A stretch of 64,000 bases of DNA, from NCBI RefSeq assembly GCF_052324685.1, contig NW_027506904.1, positions 62,001 through 126,000 on the forward strand, in the 5' to 3' direction. This document shows positions 18,525-29,024 of the stretch, piece after piece (positions within the stretch are counted from its first letter, which is position 1; each line of letters opens with the position of its first letter). The notes under the pieces were generated by a model. That model had not been told where the DNA came from and did no database searches. It saw only the letters and a list, made by a program, of their open reading frames with translations. Made by a program: the position numbers and the translations under genes. Origin of the DNA: Brachyhypopomus gauderio. Its lineage: Eukaryota; Chordata; Actinopteri; Gymnotiformes; Hypopomidae.

Positions 18525-20801
18525 TCATTGGCCACCAGGTGGCGCTGGCATGTATTGCATGCCAGGAGGCACAACCTGTTGTCCTTGTGTGAGTGCGGGT
18601 TTCTGCTGGTAATTTACGTTTTGGGGTTGCTGGTACTGTATTGGCTGTTGATACTGTACTGGTTGTTGCTGCTGATACTGCATTGGTTGCTGGTATGCTG
18701 GCTGTTGCTGCATCGGCTGCTGGTACAGCATTGGCTGCTGCTGCTGCGTCATCGGACAATCTCTTGCCCAGTGGCCCATCTGGCCACAACCAAAACAGCC
18801 GTTGCTTTGTGTGGTTTGGAAGTTCCCTGCTCTGCCTCCCCTGAACCTACCTTTGGCTCTGCCTCTGCCTCGGTATGGGCCTGCCTGGGCGTAGTAACCG
18901 GGCTGTTGTGGCACCGCCCAGCTGTTGACCTGTTGTGGCATAACATAAGGTTGCATCATGGGTTGTATGGGTTGCATCACTGGTTGCGCGGGTGGCTGTA
19001 CGGCCGCTACCTGTACTGGAGTGTCTTCCTTTGACACTAATTGCTTTTTAGGCTTTGAATTGTCCTTCTCCCTCAACAATTTGAGTAATGCATCCTTCAT
19101 TAACTTATCAGTGTTTTCGCCCTTCTCTGCCTCACGCTTCATATGGTGTGTAATTACAGCTTCCCATTCACCTTCTTCCTTTTGATCCAGCGCGACCACA
19201 TCTTTTAGTTTCGTTTGCACTCCCTCAGATAAACTCGCCACGACCGCTGCTCTGTACATAGCCCGCACTGGGATTGATTTATCATGCCTAACGCCAGTTT
19301 TAGCTTGCCAGATTTCTTTGCACCTATCTAAGTACGACATCGGGTCTTCATCTTCTTTAGGTTTAACCCCTGATAAGGCTGCCGTGTCAAACGTGTCCTG
19401 ATTTTGCAATCTCAGCTGTCCCCACAAAGCACTTCTTATTCTACCGAACGGGGCCTCATCAGCCAGATGCTCTGTTCCAGCCGCCTTCTCGGCTGTAGAC
19501 AAAATACTTAAAACTCCCATAGCTTTAAACAATGTCCTTATATCTCCCAAACACAACATGTCCCCAGCCGTGTACTGTTCAAATTTAGACAAGAAATACT
19601 GAACGCCCTTTTTAGGATTGGGTAATTTATCTATCATAGTGTGCAAATCTCTGTGTGTCCACGGAGCGTATGTGTGTGCGTAACTGCTCCCTGGTACTGC
19701 CATTAGCGGATAATGGCCACCAGGGGTCGACGTGTTCTTGGCTTTTGATCGCGTGACCACACCGTGCCTGTCATAGTAGGCGGGCACTCTCACCCATTGC
19801 TCGGATTCAGTCAGGTTTATACATTCATCTCCCACCTCGCTCTCCTCTGAAGAGGGAGTTTTCACTCGTCTGCTCGCCCCACCCTCGTCATTCTCCGCTT
19901 CCCATTCTAAATTTTCACCAGTCACAATCAATGTATCTCTACAGTCAGGTGCGCCTCTATTTCTCCTTTTATCATCCGCAGCGCATTTCTTTTGCTGTCT
20001 CGCACGCTCTTTTTCCAACTTAGCCTCTTCCTGCCTGATGGCTTTCTCCACGTCACAGACCACTTTCTCTGCTCTGTTCAACGTCTGTTCGAACCGGGTG
20101 GGGGCACTCAGACTCAAACTCTCATCCATTCGCTGTTCAATTCTTTGCAATGCATTATTTATCTCTGTTTCTCCAGCTTTCTCGCGCGCACAGTCTTCGA
20201 GCCTCGCTAGTCTACTCTCTATTTTATCCATAGCCACATCACTGACAACCTCCATTACCACTTGTCTCCCCTCATCACATTCACGCTCTCTCACTGATTT
20301 TGGACGTGCAGAAGCCCCGTCCACACCAACGTCACTCATTTCACTCACAGACACAGGCGCCATCAGCGCTGCACGCGGACATTGAGGAGCACTGGGTTCA
20401 CACGCTTTTTCTGCATAGGGAGGGGGCACAGGGAGTTCTGTCTTTTTGGTTTCAACTCGTTCTTTATCATTAATCTTCTGACAAATTTTCCGAAATGTTC
20501 TCACATACGACAAATAAGTTTCAGCTTCTTCCAGCTGGATTTTACGCTTTTGCTTAGTTAGGGCTCCGCTAGCCTCTAATCTTTTTTTCTCTTTATTAAC
20601 CTGTGTGACCCAATGCTTCTCGATGTGCTCCCAATCAACCTGATACACACCACGGTCGTCCGGGTCTGGCCACAACCCTTCGGATCGCATCTTCTCAAAA
20701 CATTTTTTCACATACATCACTGTGTCAGACCTCATTCTCGGCACAGCACGTTTCTCCATAGTATCAACCAAATAATCCTCCAAACCTTTAATATTATCCA
20801 T
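18525..20801 (-). CDS. gag: ERV Gag polyprotein (758 aa, open)
   Basis: Structural polyprotein of the virion. The N-terminal matrix-like part contains a PPPY late-domain motif (126-129), a type that recruits NEDD4-family ubiquitin ligases for budding. A charged, probably coiled-coil stretch follows (about 190-275), then a capsid-like region (about 365-560), a basic RG-rich stretch (644-658) and one CCHC zinc knuckle (C669, C672, H677, C682). After the knuckle comes an unusual Gln/Pro/Tyr-rich low-complexity tail (about 686-735) made of repeats such as QYQQP. The frame ends with TGA at 18525-18527 and the next frame in the same register is protease, so Gag-Pol is expected by stop-codon readthrough. 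The start is the first ATG, 1,294 bases downstream of the 5' LTR. Confidence 0.9.
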   Translation of the reverse strand: MDNIKGLEDYLVDTMEKRAVPRMRSDTVMYVKKCFEKMRSEGLWPDPDDRGVYQVDWEHIEKHWVTQVNKEKKRLEASGALTKQKRKIQLEEAETYLSYVRTFRKICQKINDKERVETKKTELPVPPPYAEKACEPSAPQCPRAALMAPVSVSEMSDVGVDGASARPKSVRERECDEGRQVVMEVVSDVAMDKIESRLARLEDCAREKAGETEINNALQRIEQRMDESLSLSAPTRFEQTLNRAEKVVCDVEKAIRQEEAKLEKERARQQKKCAADDKRRNRGAPDCRDTLIVTGENLEWEAENDEGGASRRVKTPSSEESEVGDECINLTESEQWVRVPAYYDRHGVVTRSKAKNTSTPGGHYPLMAVPGSSYAHTYAPWTHRDLHTMIDKLPNPKKGVQYFLSKFEQYTAGDMLCLGDIRTLFKAMGVLSILSTAEKAAGTEHLADEAPFGRIRSALWGQLRLQNQDTFDTAALSGVKPKEDEDPMSYLDRCKEIWQAKTGVRHDKSIPVRAMYRAAVVASLSEGVQTKLKDVVALDQKEEGEWEAVITHHMKREAEKGENTDKLMKDALLKLLREKDNSKPKKQLVSKEDTPVQVAAVQPPAQPVMQPIQPMMQPYVMPQQVNSWAVPQQPGYYAQAGPYRGRGRAKGRFRGGRAGNFQTTQSNGCFGCGQMGHWARDCPMTQQQQPMLYQQPMQQQPAYQQPMQYQQQQPVQYQQPIQYQQPQNVNYQQKPALTQGQQVVPPGMQYMPAPPGGQ

Positions 20802-22073
20802 GATATAACTCCGATTTTTAAACTACTTCCAAATTACTTTTGCTTCGATTCAGTAAATTTTAAAACTTTTTCGTTGTACTCACTAGCACTTTAATACCCC
20901 CGAATTAATTCAGTAAACTTTATCACTGTATCGTCGTGTTCGCAAGCGCTTTAATTCGCCAGCGCGCACCCCAAGGGCAGACAGACACAAGTTAATATCT
21001 CCACACTCCAAACAACTCCAGCTCAACACAGCTCGCGCGAGTTTCACTTCCAGCACTTAAATCGTACGTTTACGGAGCGTCATAAACCAAATTATAATTT
21101 CATGCATGAAGATATATGATAATTTTTGTTTTACACTTTAACCTCTTATGAAATGTTTCTCTTGTGCTTGTGTACACAATGATGAACGTCTTTCTTGGGG
21201 GCTCATGCAACTTACTCAGGGGTTCAAATGTCCTCACAGAGGCTCATGGATTTATGGGCGTGGGTTTGTAAGTCCCCCAATGAAAGGCTCTCAAGTTTTA
21301 TTATAGCACGTATGCTCAAACAATTTATACAGGTCTTTATTCAACATAAAACCACACGGTACATGAAAACCAACCCAACACTGCAAATTTGCAAACACGC
21401 ATACACAGATACAGCTGTAGTTTCACCAATCACGCACGCAATTTCAACAAAACACACGGGGGCCCCCCAAAACCGGCTTCATTTAACCGTGACCGAGCGC
21501 GTCCTCCACCGTTCTCTTTTTTTTTTTTTTTTTTAGAACAATAGTTCCCCTTTTTTTTGAACGTGGGCTACCTACTCGTCACCTGAGCGCGTCCTCCACC
21601 GTTCTTTTTTTAGAACCAAAGTTCTTTTTAAGAACGTGGGCTACCTGCTCTTTCTCTGGGCACGTCCTCCACCGTTCTCTTTTAGAACCAAGGTTCTTTT
21701 TAGAACGTGGGCTGCCTACTTTCTCTGAGCGCGTCCTCCACCGTTCTCTTTTAGAACCGATGGGCTGCCTACTCTTTAACCGTTTACTGCAGTTACAGGG
21801 TGTCCTCCTCCCGACTTTATGAGTCGTAGGGCAATCCTCCTGTCTATATATCGAGTTTGTAACACGTATACAATTTCAATACTAAATTTACAGAGAGTAT
21901 TTCGCCTCGACCATTTAGTGACTGAACTTTAATTTAGCCTATGACGTAGTAACATCAGCCAATAGGAGAGAATGGCTCCTTACCTTTTTTCAGACCGCGC
22001 GGTTTAGTTCAGTCACCTCACGGACGGATTGACCTCCTCTCTTGTCCTAATTGCAGAATTCGACTCCAGCCAA
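20802..22073 (-). promoter_or_regulatory. ERV leader (5' untranslated region) with tandem hairpin-like repeats
   Basis: A long leader between the primer site and gag. At about 21494-21772 it holds four tandem copies of a 55-90-bp unit containing 'cgtcctccaccgttct' and 'gaacgtgggct', with short inverted repeats built from AGAAC and GTTCT between them. Leaders of retroviruses usually carry the dimerisation and packaging signal and the env splice donor. I cannot place these exactly. A T-rich run sits in the first copy (21517-21534). Confidence 0.6.
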
Positions 22074-22092
22074 AAACCATCCTCTGCTACCA
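22074..22092 (-). other. ERV primer-binding site, initiator tRNA-Met
   Basis: The plus strand reads aaaccatcctctgctacca, which equals the 3' end of vertebrate initiator tRNA-Met including CCA, over 19 bases as I recall that tRNA. Three bases (ATT on the plus strand) separate it from the 5' LTR. Confidence 0.88.
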
Positions 22093-22095
22093 ATT

Positions 22096-22637
22096 TGTTG
22101 GGAATTTTCTTCTCCGACCCAGACGGGCCCCAACACCGCCCCGATGAACCGACTGGTTTTTGACTGAGTGGTCCAAGCAAAGTCTTGACAACAAAAGTTC
22201 TTTTAAAATGATTTATATAGAATATAATTGAATGCAATATAATAGAAGTATTCGTGGTACAAACTCTTCAGTGCACTGGTGCTAGTTGCCTAGGAATCTA
22301 CCTAACCCAAGTGGATCTCAGCAGTGTCCAAGCGAAAAGCCTCTCGTGCTGGGCGATGTCCTTTCTTTCATACTCTCTGTCCATAAGTTTCGAATTGTTA
22401 AGTTTCGATAACTCCCCAATCCTGGCTGCTCTCCATGGAAATTCACCTGCTCCTCTTCTCCCAGCCTGTGTGCCTGGTTATCTAAAAACTGCTTGCTACA
22501 CATCCTGCACTGAATAGGCCCCTTCTGTTCTCCTCAAGGCCACTGAGGCCTCCTTACTCCTGCTTTCCCACAGTCTTCCTGAAAAACACTAAATTGACAC
22601 ATCAAGTTATTAGCCTTTAATTTTCTTTTTTCCAACA
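22096..22637 (-). repeat. ERV LTR (5' LTR in element orientation)
   Basis: 542 bp, differing from the other LTR only by one fewer C in a C-run ('ctccccaatcc'). The minus-strand TATATAAA is at 22212-22219. The ATAC target duplication follows at 22638-22641. Confidence 0.95.
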
Positions 22638-23596
22638 ATACTTCTCCAAAGCTCATGGGCACACCACACCAGAGACATGAACTCTCTTCAGCAAGATCAC
22701 AGCCTCCAACATCTTTCAAGCAATTCCATCACATAAACCAAGCTGTTTGAGCTAGGACAAACATTCACAAGTTCCTGATCCAAAGAGACCATAAAGTCTA
22801 CATACAAAGCCGTACATAACCCATGAGTAGTCCATAAGTAGAATATCAGCAAAGGCTCCTGCATATAGAGCATGTGTGCTGCAATATTCCACACACCACA
22901 ATGATGTATGTCATCCTTTTAAGAAAGCACTTGTCTACCAACTTTTACTCCAGTGCAAACCACAATATAGCAAAATGCACATGTTTAATCATTTATTAAG
23001 CTGATTAGTCTTTGCAATACATTATTCTTATCATTCTTCCGTCATGCAGCTAGGCTACTTCCGTTATGCTTTCCATTCCACAATCTAGAGTCTTAAAGAA
23101 TTCAAATTCCTGCTGTGTGACCTTCAGAGTCGCCTGCTTCACAACCCATGTGAGCTGTCTAGAACCACACAGGTGCTTCACTCTGATAACATTATTTACA
23201 GGTGGCAAGGGCAGCATATTTCTCCAGCAACATCTTTAGAGTTTGGCTTCCAATACCACTGACCATTCTCATGCGTTAAAGAGTCACAAGCATATTTTTA
23301 CAATCACAATGATTGGCACCTTTCATGACACTTTTAAAGCCACCTGTGTTGAAAATCGTGCCCATGTCTCTAAGCAGCCATGTCTCAACACAGAAGATAC
23401 TTCTCCAAAGCTCATGGGCACACCACACCAGAGACATGAACTCTCTTCAGCAAGATCACAGCCTCCAACATCTTTCAAGCAATTCCATCACATAAACCAA
23501 GCTGTTTGGGCTAGGACAAACATTCACAAGTTCCTGTTCCAAAGAGACCATAAAGTCTACATACAAAGCCATAAATAACCCATGAATAGTCCATAT
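22638..23596. repeat. 759-bp repeat, third block (right of ERV)
   Basis: The repeat unit broken by the ERV resumes at ATAC (22638) and a further unit follows. These copies have a few private substitutions ('ctctgataacatt', 'ccataaataacc') shared with the copy at 27100-27774. The block ends at the 8-bp sequence GTCCATAT (23589-23596), duplicated around the next hAT element. Confidence 0.92.
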
Positions 23597-23734
23597 TAGG
23601 GATGCAAATTATCGATTAATTCATTAATCATTAGTTGATTGATCTTATCGATCGACTTTCGATTAATCGATAAGCGGCGTTTTCCACCTGAATTTCAGTG
23701 TTTCAATAGGGCTTTTAAAAATATTAGCTAAATA

Positions 23735-23969
23735 TACTGCTCAAAAAAATTAAGGGAACACTAAAATAACACATCCTAGATCTCAATTAATAAAAATCTT
23801 TGAAATCAGTTGAAAATCTCTCATTTCTACCCGTTGTCTGTTCCATTTGCACAAGAGCAGTTGAAATTGATTCACAATCAGTGTTGTTTCCTATCTAAAC
23901 ACGAAGTGTGGATGACTTGGAGTTACATTGTGTTGTTTAAGTGTTCCCTTTATTTTTTTGAGCAGTGTA
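23735..23969. mobile_element. Tc1/mariner-type MITE nested in the hAT
   Basis: Inverted ends 'ctgctcaaaaaaattaaggg' and 'ccctttatttttttgagcag', about 28 bp each with few mismatches, enclose a short non-coding centre and are bounded by TA. This matches the common teleost Tc1-derived MITE style. Confidence 0.82.
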
Positions 23970-24197
23970 GTTAAAACACTTTGGTCAAAAAGTATATATT
24001 ATATTATGATATATTGCTCATGTAATTATGCATTAGGAATTTTTTATGGTATAACAAAATACATTCTTTCATTTAAAAAATGAATAAATTAAGGACTGGC
24101 TCCGTTCTTGCATTTGAAACATTAGACATTTTTAAAAATGTAAAAAAAAAATTTTAAGAAGAAATTAAATAGAGAGCCAAACAGAATATTATTGAGC

Positions 24198-24660
24198 CTA
24201 TGCTTGGACAATGTTTCTAGCGTTGTCGTGAACACACGCTGTAACGCGACCGGAGAGTGCCCAAGTCTCCACAACATCATTGAGCTTGTCAGCTAAATTG
24301 TCAGCGGTGTGTCTGTCCAACGTGTTCGTCGTAATCAGCACTGCAGATTTTAGCTGCAAGTTCTCGTCAGTGTAGTGGCACGTCACGGTAATGTAACTTT
24401 ATGTTGTTAGAGTCGTCCAACAATCTGTTGTAAGGGCTACAGTAGTAGCAGTAGATAGCTTTGTTTTAGCTCACTCTTCATTTTTCATAGCGAGCTTCGA
24501 AAACGCTCGCCTTCCCAGTGTAGCTGTGATTTTAGGTTGACCAGGTGCACTGGTGATATGCAGGACAGCTGCATGCACGGTGTTCAAATGATAATCGAGT
24601 GAGCTAGTGGAACTGTTGTACTTCAATACCGCATTACACAGAGAACATTTGACTTCTTAG
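24198..24660 (-). pseudogene. hAT transposase remnant (BED finger and catalytic-domain fragment)
   Basis: On the minus strand, about 24660-24530 reads as a BED-type zinc finger with CxxC and HxxxxH spacing (LCNAVLKYN…YHLNTVHAA), and 24386-24198 as a piece of hAT transposase (CHYTDENLQLKSAVL, TACVHDNARNI). Frame breaks separate the pieces and the rest of the transposase is missing or replaced by the second hAT insertion. It is not functional. Confidence 0.75.
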
Positions 24661-24864
24661 CCTAAATTAACAATGTTGAAATTGTAGCGACTACTACTCC
24701 TCGCAGCGAGTTCCCTAACAGACAGGCACTTTAAGTGACACTGGGAGAACGGCGCCTGCGCGCGCCAGGGGAGGGGAAGAGAACAGTGCTGTTGTTTGAG
24801 TTGCGTGGAAAATAAAGTTTCCCTCCTCGGGATTTTCTGGATTACACAGTTTCTGCCTCGTTTC

Positions 24865-26013
24865 TAGTGATGGGATTTTCGGCTCTATTTTGAGATGCGG
24901 CTCTAATGGTTCTTCTTACTGTGGAGAGCCGGCTCTTGTCGGCTCCCAAACGGCTCCCCATATATATTTTTTACATTATTAATTAATAGCTTAAACCTAA
25001 TTTTATAACATTTTGTTTCATTATTGACATTGTTAAGCACTTGTGATGAGTAAAAATGCTGCATAACAATGCTTTATAAATAAAACTTTTATTATAACCA
25101 ATTATTAAATTATCACAAAATAGCACCAAAATAGAACGCAATACAGCTTGGCCAATTGCCTGCCGTTTCCACAAAAAAAGTGGAGCTAACTTTTTTTCAG
25201 TGTTTTACCACCACATTATTAACTGAAAGCTGCGTGTGATTGGTCAGATGTGTGGAGCACACGCTTGACATGCGGGCCGTGGAGACATTCTTTGCAGTGT
25301 TGTCCGAAACGATATGTGGTAGTATAAAGAAACACCCTTTAAAAACAGGGGAAGGAACATTTACCTGACACAAATTAATGTTGCATTGTGTTCCAGGTTT
25401 GAAAAGTGCTAAAGTAGGCTAAAGTACTTGAAAATGTAACTGTATTTTGTTTCACAACAAATAGCTGTCTGATTGAATCAATGTGATAAACAAGCAAATT
25501 ATTTCGAATAATTTCGAGTATATGTATAAATATTTAAGTTTAAGGTGCTGGGAAATATTGAAAATGGCCTTTTTCAATATTGAAAAGTGACGTACAAGTG
25601 CTTGAATTCCACCTTGTAAAGGTGTATGAACCCGGCATACATAACTTTGTTCATTGCGCTGAAGAGGTGCACGACCTCACTTCGCACGGGGGTCCTCACG
25701 CAGGGCGCACGGACCCTCGCGCTGGTATCAACTTAGCTTAAGCACCGACTGAGGAAATAAACTCTCCGCTCTCTACCACTGGCAGAAGCAGAGCAATACG
25801 TGCAAGGAGAGGCAGAGACAGCGAGGCACCGGAGGACAAATAAAAACGATGTTGGAAAAAAACTGGCACTTGCAGAGCACAAGCGCAATACTGAAGTAAA
25901 AAGCGGCTCCCAAATAGGATCCTAAAACGACTCCCATTGTGGAGCCGGTTCCAATCGTTCACCTCAAAGCGCCGGCTCTTAGAGCCGGATCGTTCGCGAC
26001 CGACACATCACTA
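24865..26013. mobile_element. Second hAT-type element (non-autonomous), nested
   Basis: Ends TAGTGATGGG and ACACATCACTA are flanked by a perfect 8-bp duplication CTCGTTTC (24857-24864 and 26014-26021). Both ends carry repeats of 'ggctc' and 'gagccgg' words (for example 'gagccggctcttgtcggctc'), a style known from teleost hAT families. No intact transposase frame is present. Confidence 0.87.
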
Positions 26014-26648
26014 CTCGTTTCCCGAACCCGCTTCAAAATGGTCCCACACCGCACGTCTTTTCGCCCGCTTCATTTTGTTTTCCACTCTGGTCTTTCGCGA
26101 CACGTGTTCACCTCTCGTTCTTACACTCTGTTCAAGTTACTACAGGAGCGCTCTCTAACGATTAATCGTGATTAATACATTTTGATCGAGTAACGTCTTA
26201 ATCGACAATTAATCGAAAGTCGATTAATCATTTGCATCCCTAGTCCATATACTGTTCACTAATTATATTTCTTATTACATTATATCCAGTCATCTTACAA
26301 CAGTCCTCAGGACACGTATACTTCAAAAACGATAATAATTATCATTGGTCATTCTATAAAAAGAAGAAAATGTGAAATGTATTCTCACTATACCTGTTTA
26401 GAACAGTTTTGTAGACGTCAAAACTCATTACAAAGGCACAGACTTTATCAAAATGACAAACTTTAGAGGTTAGAAAGTTAACACTATTTAATTTGTAGAT
26501 TTACAAAAATGCACGAGTGTCGCTTTAATTTGAAAAACGAATTGTTTTGACTTGATTTGTTGGCCCGTTGCCTTGGTAAAATGCCTATAGCCTAAGGGCA
26601 CGGCCTCCTTTTGATTATTCTTTTAATAATCTACAAAATAAAACATTT

Positions 26649-26941
26649 CAGTAACATAAACAGACACAGGGCAAGGTAAACTAAATGGCACACATAATTA
26701 CAGATATATTTAAAATAATTGTACATTATCGTAACGTAATACAGATGAATAGCGCAGCCACGGGGGCGCATGGGTAAGTGGGGAATGCCCCATTGGACCG
26801 AGGCAAATTACCCATGAGGCCCCAGCGCGGCTCAGTTAAAAGATAGGTTTTACATGATGGTTAGGTTGTACAATTATTAAATACGTGTGTAATTGTTAGT
26901 ATCATTTAGTTTAGCTTGCCTTGTGTCTGTTTATGTGACTG
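26649..26941. repeat. Long imperfect inverted repeat (foldback), copy 3
   Basis: Same arms and GC-rich centre as the copies at 3621 and 8942. Confidence 0.7.
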
Positions 26942-28174
26942 TACAGTCGTTGTCACTCCGGCCATGTGTGTGTCGCCATCTCATAACACCTGTTCATATA
27001 AGAGTTTTATGGGTAAATTCAACATCATTAAAAGCTCCTACTTGTTTACCCTGTGTGCTACCATATTCCACCAACCACAATTATGTCTGTTATTCTTTTA
27101 AGAACCCATATGTCTATCAACTTTTACTCCAGTGCAAACCATAATATAGCAAAATGCATAGGTTTAATCATTTATTAAGCTGATTAGTCTTTGCAATACA
27201 TTATTCTTATCATTCTTCCGTCATGCAGCTAGGCTACTTCCGTTATGCTTTCCATTCCACAATCTAGAGTCTTAAAGAATTCAAATTCCTGCTGTGTGAC
27301 CTTCAGAGTCGCCTGCTTCACAACCCATGTGAGCTGTCTAGAACCACACAGGTGCTTCACTCTGATAACATTATTTACAGGTGGCAAGGGCAGCATATTT
27401 CTCCAGCAACATCTTTAGAGTTTGGCTTCCAATACCACTGACCATTCTCATGCGCTAAAGAGTCACAAGCATATTTTTACAATCACAATGATTGGCACCT
27501 TTCATGACACTTTTAAAGCCACCTGTGTTGAAAATCGTGCCCATGTCTCTAAGCAGCCATGTCTCAACACAGAAGATACTTCTCCAAAGCTCATGGGCAC
27601 ACCACACCAGAGACATGAACTCTCTTCAGCAAGATCACAGCCTCCAACATCTTTCAAAGCAATTCCATCACATAAACCAAGCTGTTTGGGCTAGGACAAA
27701 CATTCACAAGTTCCTGATCCAAAGAGACCATAAAGTCTACATACAAAGCCATAAATAACCCATGAGTAGTCCATATACTGTTCACTAATTATATTTCTTA
27801 TTACATTATATCCAGTCATCTTACAACAGTCCTCAGGACACGTATACTTCAAAAACGATAATAATTATCATTGGTCATTCTATAAAAAGAAGAAAATGTG
27901 AAATGTATTCTCACTATACCTGTTTAGAACAGTTTTGTAGACGTCAAAACTCATTACAAAGGCACAGACTTTATCAAAATGACAAACTTTAGAGGTTAGA
28001 AAGTTAACACTATTTAATTTGTAAATGAACAAAAATGCACGAGTGTCGCTTTAATTTGAAAAACGAATTGTTTTGACTTGATTTGTTGTCCCGTTGCCTT
28101 GGTAAAATGCCTATAGCCTAAGGGCACGGCCTCCTTTTGATTATTCTTTTAATAATCTTCAAAATAAAACATTT

Positions 28175-28467
28175 CAGTAACATAAACAGACACAGGGCAA
28201 GGTAAACTAAATGGCACACATAATTACAGACATATTTAAAATAATTGTACATTATCGTAACGTAATACAGATGAATAGCGCAGCCACGGGGGCGCATGGG
28301 TAAGTGGGGAATGCCCCATTGGACCGAGGCAAATTACCCATGAGGCCCCAGCGCGGCTCAGTTAAAAGATAGGTTTTACATGATGGTTAGGTTGTACAAT
28401 TATTAAATACGTGTGTAATTGTTAGTATCATTTAGATTAGCTTGCCTTGTGTCTGTTTATGTGACTG
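28175..28467. repeat. Long imperfect inverted repeat (foldback), copy 4
   Basis: Same arms and centre as the other three copies. One arm reads 'atttagattagcttgcc' where the others have 'atttagtttagcttgcc'. Confidence 0.7.
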
Positions 28468-28945
28468 TACAGTCGTTGTCACTCCCGCCATGTGTGTGTC
28501 TCCATCTCATAACACCTGTTCATATAAGAGTTTTATGGGTTGAACATCAGTAAAAACTCCTACATGTAGACCCTGTGTGCTACCATATTCCACCAACCAC
28601 AATTATGTCTGTCATTCTTTTAAGAACCCATATGTCTATCAACTTTTACTCCAGTGCAAACCACAATATAGCAAAATGCACATGTTTAATCACTTATTAA
28701 GCTGATTAGTCTTTGCAATACATTATTCTTATCATTCTTCTGTCATGCAGCTAGGCTACTTCCGTTATGCTTTCCATCCCACAATCTAGAGTCTTAAAGG
28801 AATTGTTTACTGTCTTTTTCCTCAGGTGATGTGTATATTCAGGTACAATTGTTAGGTATCATTTGACTTTCGTCTAGTGGTTTTTCCAGCTTAGAGTACC
28901 TTGTGTTCAGGACTATCTATACTACCTTGGAGATTCCAAACAACT

Positions 28946-29020
28946 ACGTAGCACTTTTGTAAGTCGCTCTGGATAAGAGCGTCTGCTAAGTGCTATAAAT
29001 CTAAATGTAAATGTAAATGT
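28946..29020 (+). repeat. SINE/LINE 3' tail fragment
   Basis: The segment 'tgtaagtcgctctggataag' followed by 'agcgtctgctaag' and an 'aaatgtaaatgtaaatg' end is the widely shared 3' tail of teleost L2-type LINEs and their partner SINEs (family knowledge). No SINE head is recognisable directly upstream. Confidence 0.65.
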
Positions 29021-29024
29021 TATG

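Larger units (their letters stand above)
10624..22637 (-). mobile_element. Endogenous retrovirus, 12.0 kb, with gag, pol, env and a Pol-linked macrodomain
   Basis: A provirus read on the minus strand, with LTRs of 543 and 542 bp that I read as identical apart from a run of five or four C. The 4-bp target duplication ATAC lies at 10620-10623 and 22638-22641, and empty copies of the repeat read 'cagaagatacttctcc'. Its order is primer site, leader, gag, in-frame UGA, protease, insert, reverse transcriptase, RNase H, integrase, macrodomain, env, polypurine tract. A 4-bp duplication, gag-pol stop readthrough and a CX6CC Env are gammaretrovirus- or epsilonretrovirus-like. A methionine-tRNA primer site and large genome recall fish viruses of the salmon swim bladder sarcoma/zebrafish ERV type, which I infer from memory. 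Pol has two internal stops, so this copy is probably not autonomous. Confidence 0.95.
23597..26242. mobile_element. hAT-type DNA transposon relic, 2.6 kb
   Basis: The element is bounded by inverted ends TAGGGATGCAAAT and ATTTGCATCCCTA and flanked by a perfect 8-bp duplication GTCCATAT (23589-23596 and 26243-26250), which is typical of hAT elements. An uninterrupted copy of the same repeat (near 27774) lacks it. It contains minus-strand transposase remnants plus two later insertions, a Tc1-type MITE and a second hAT. The subterminal regions are rich in 'atcgattaat' words. Confidence 0.9.
26243..28797. repeat. Tandem repeat of about 1,526 bp (longer block plus 759-bp-type unit), right end of array
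   Basis: The word 'actgttcactaattatattt' begins at 26251 and 27777, a period of 1,526 bp. Each period holds the hairpin block (foldbacks at 26649-26941 and 28175-28467) followed by a 759-type unit. The last period is cut off at about 28797 ('ctagagtcttaaag'), where unrelated sequence begins. The window's repeat block ends here. Confidence 0.88.

Noticed and set aside
21494..21772. Glucocorticoid-response or heat-shock elements in the AGAAC/GTTCT repeats of the ERV leader
   Set aside because: Spacing (AGAACC-AA-GGTTCT) does not fit the three-base gap of a steroid response element or the regular GAA units of a heat-shock element. RNA stem-loops explain it better.
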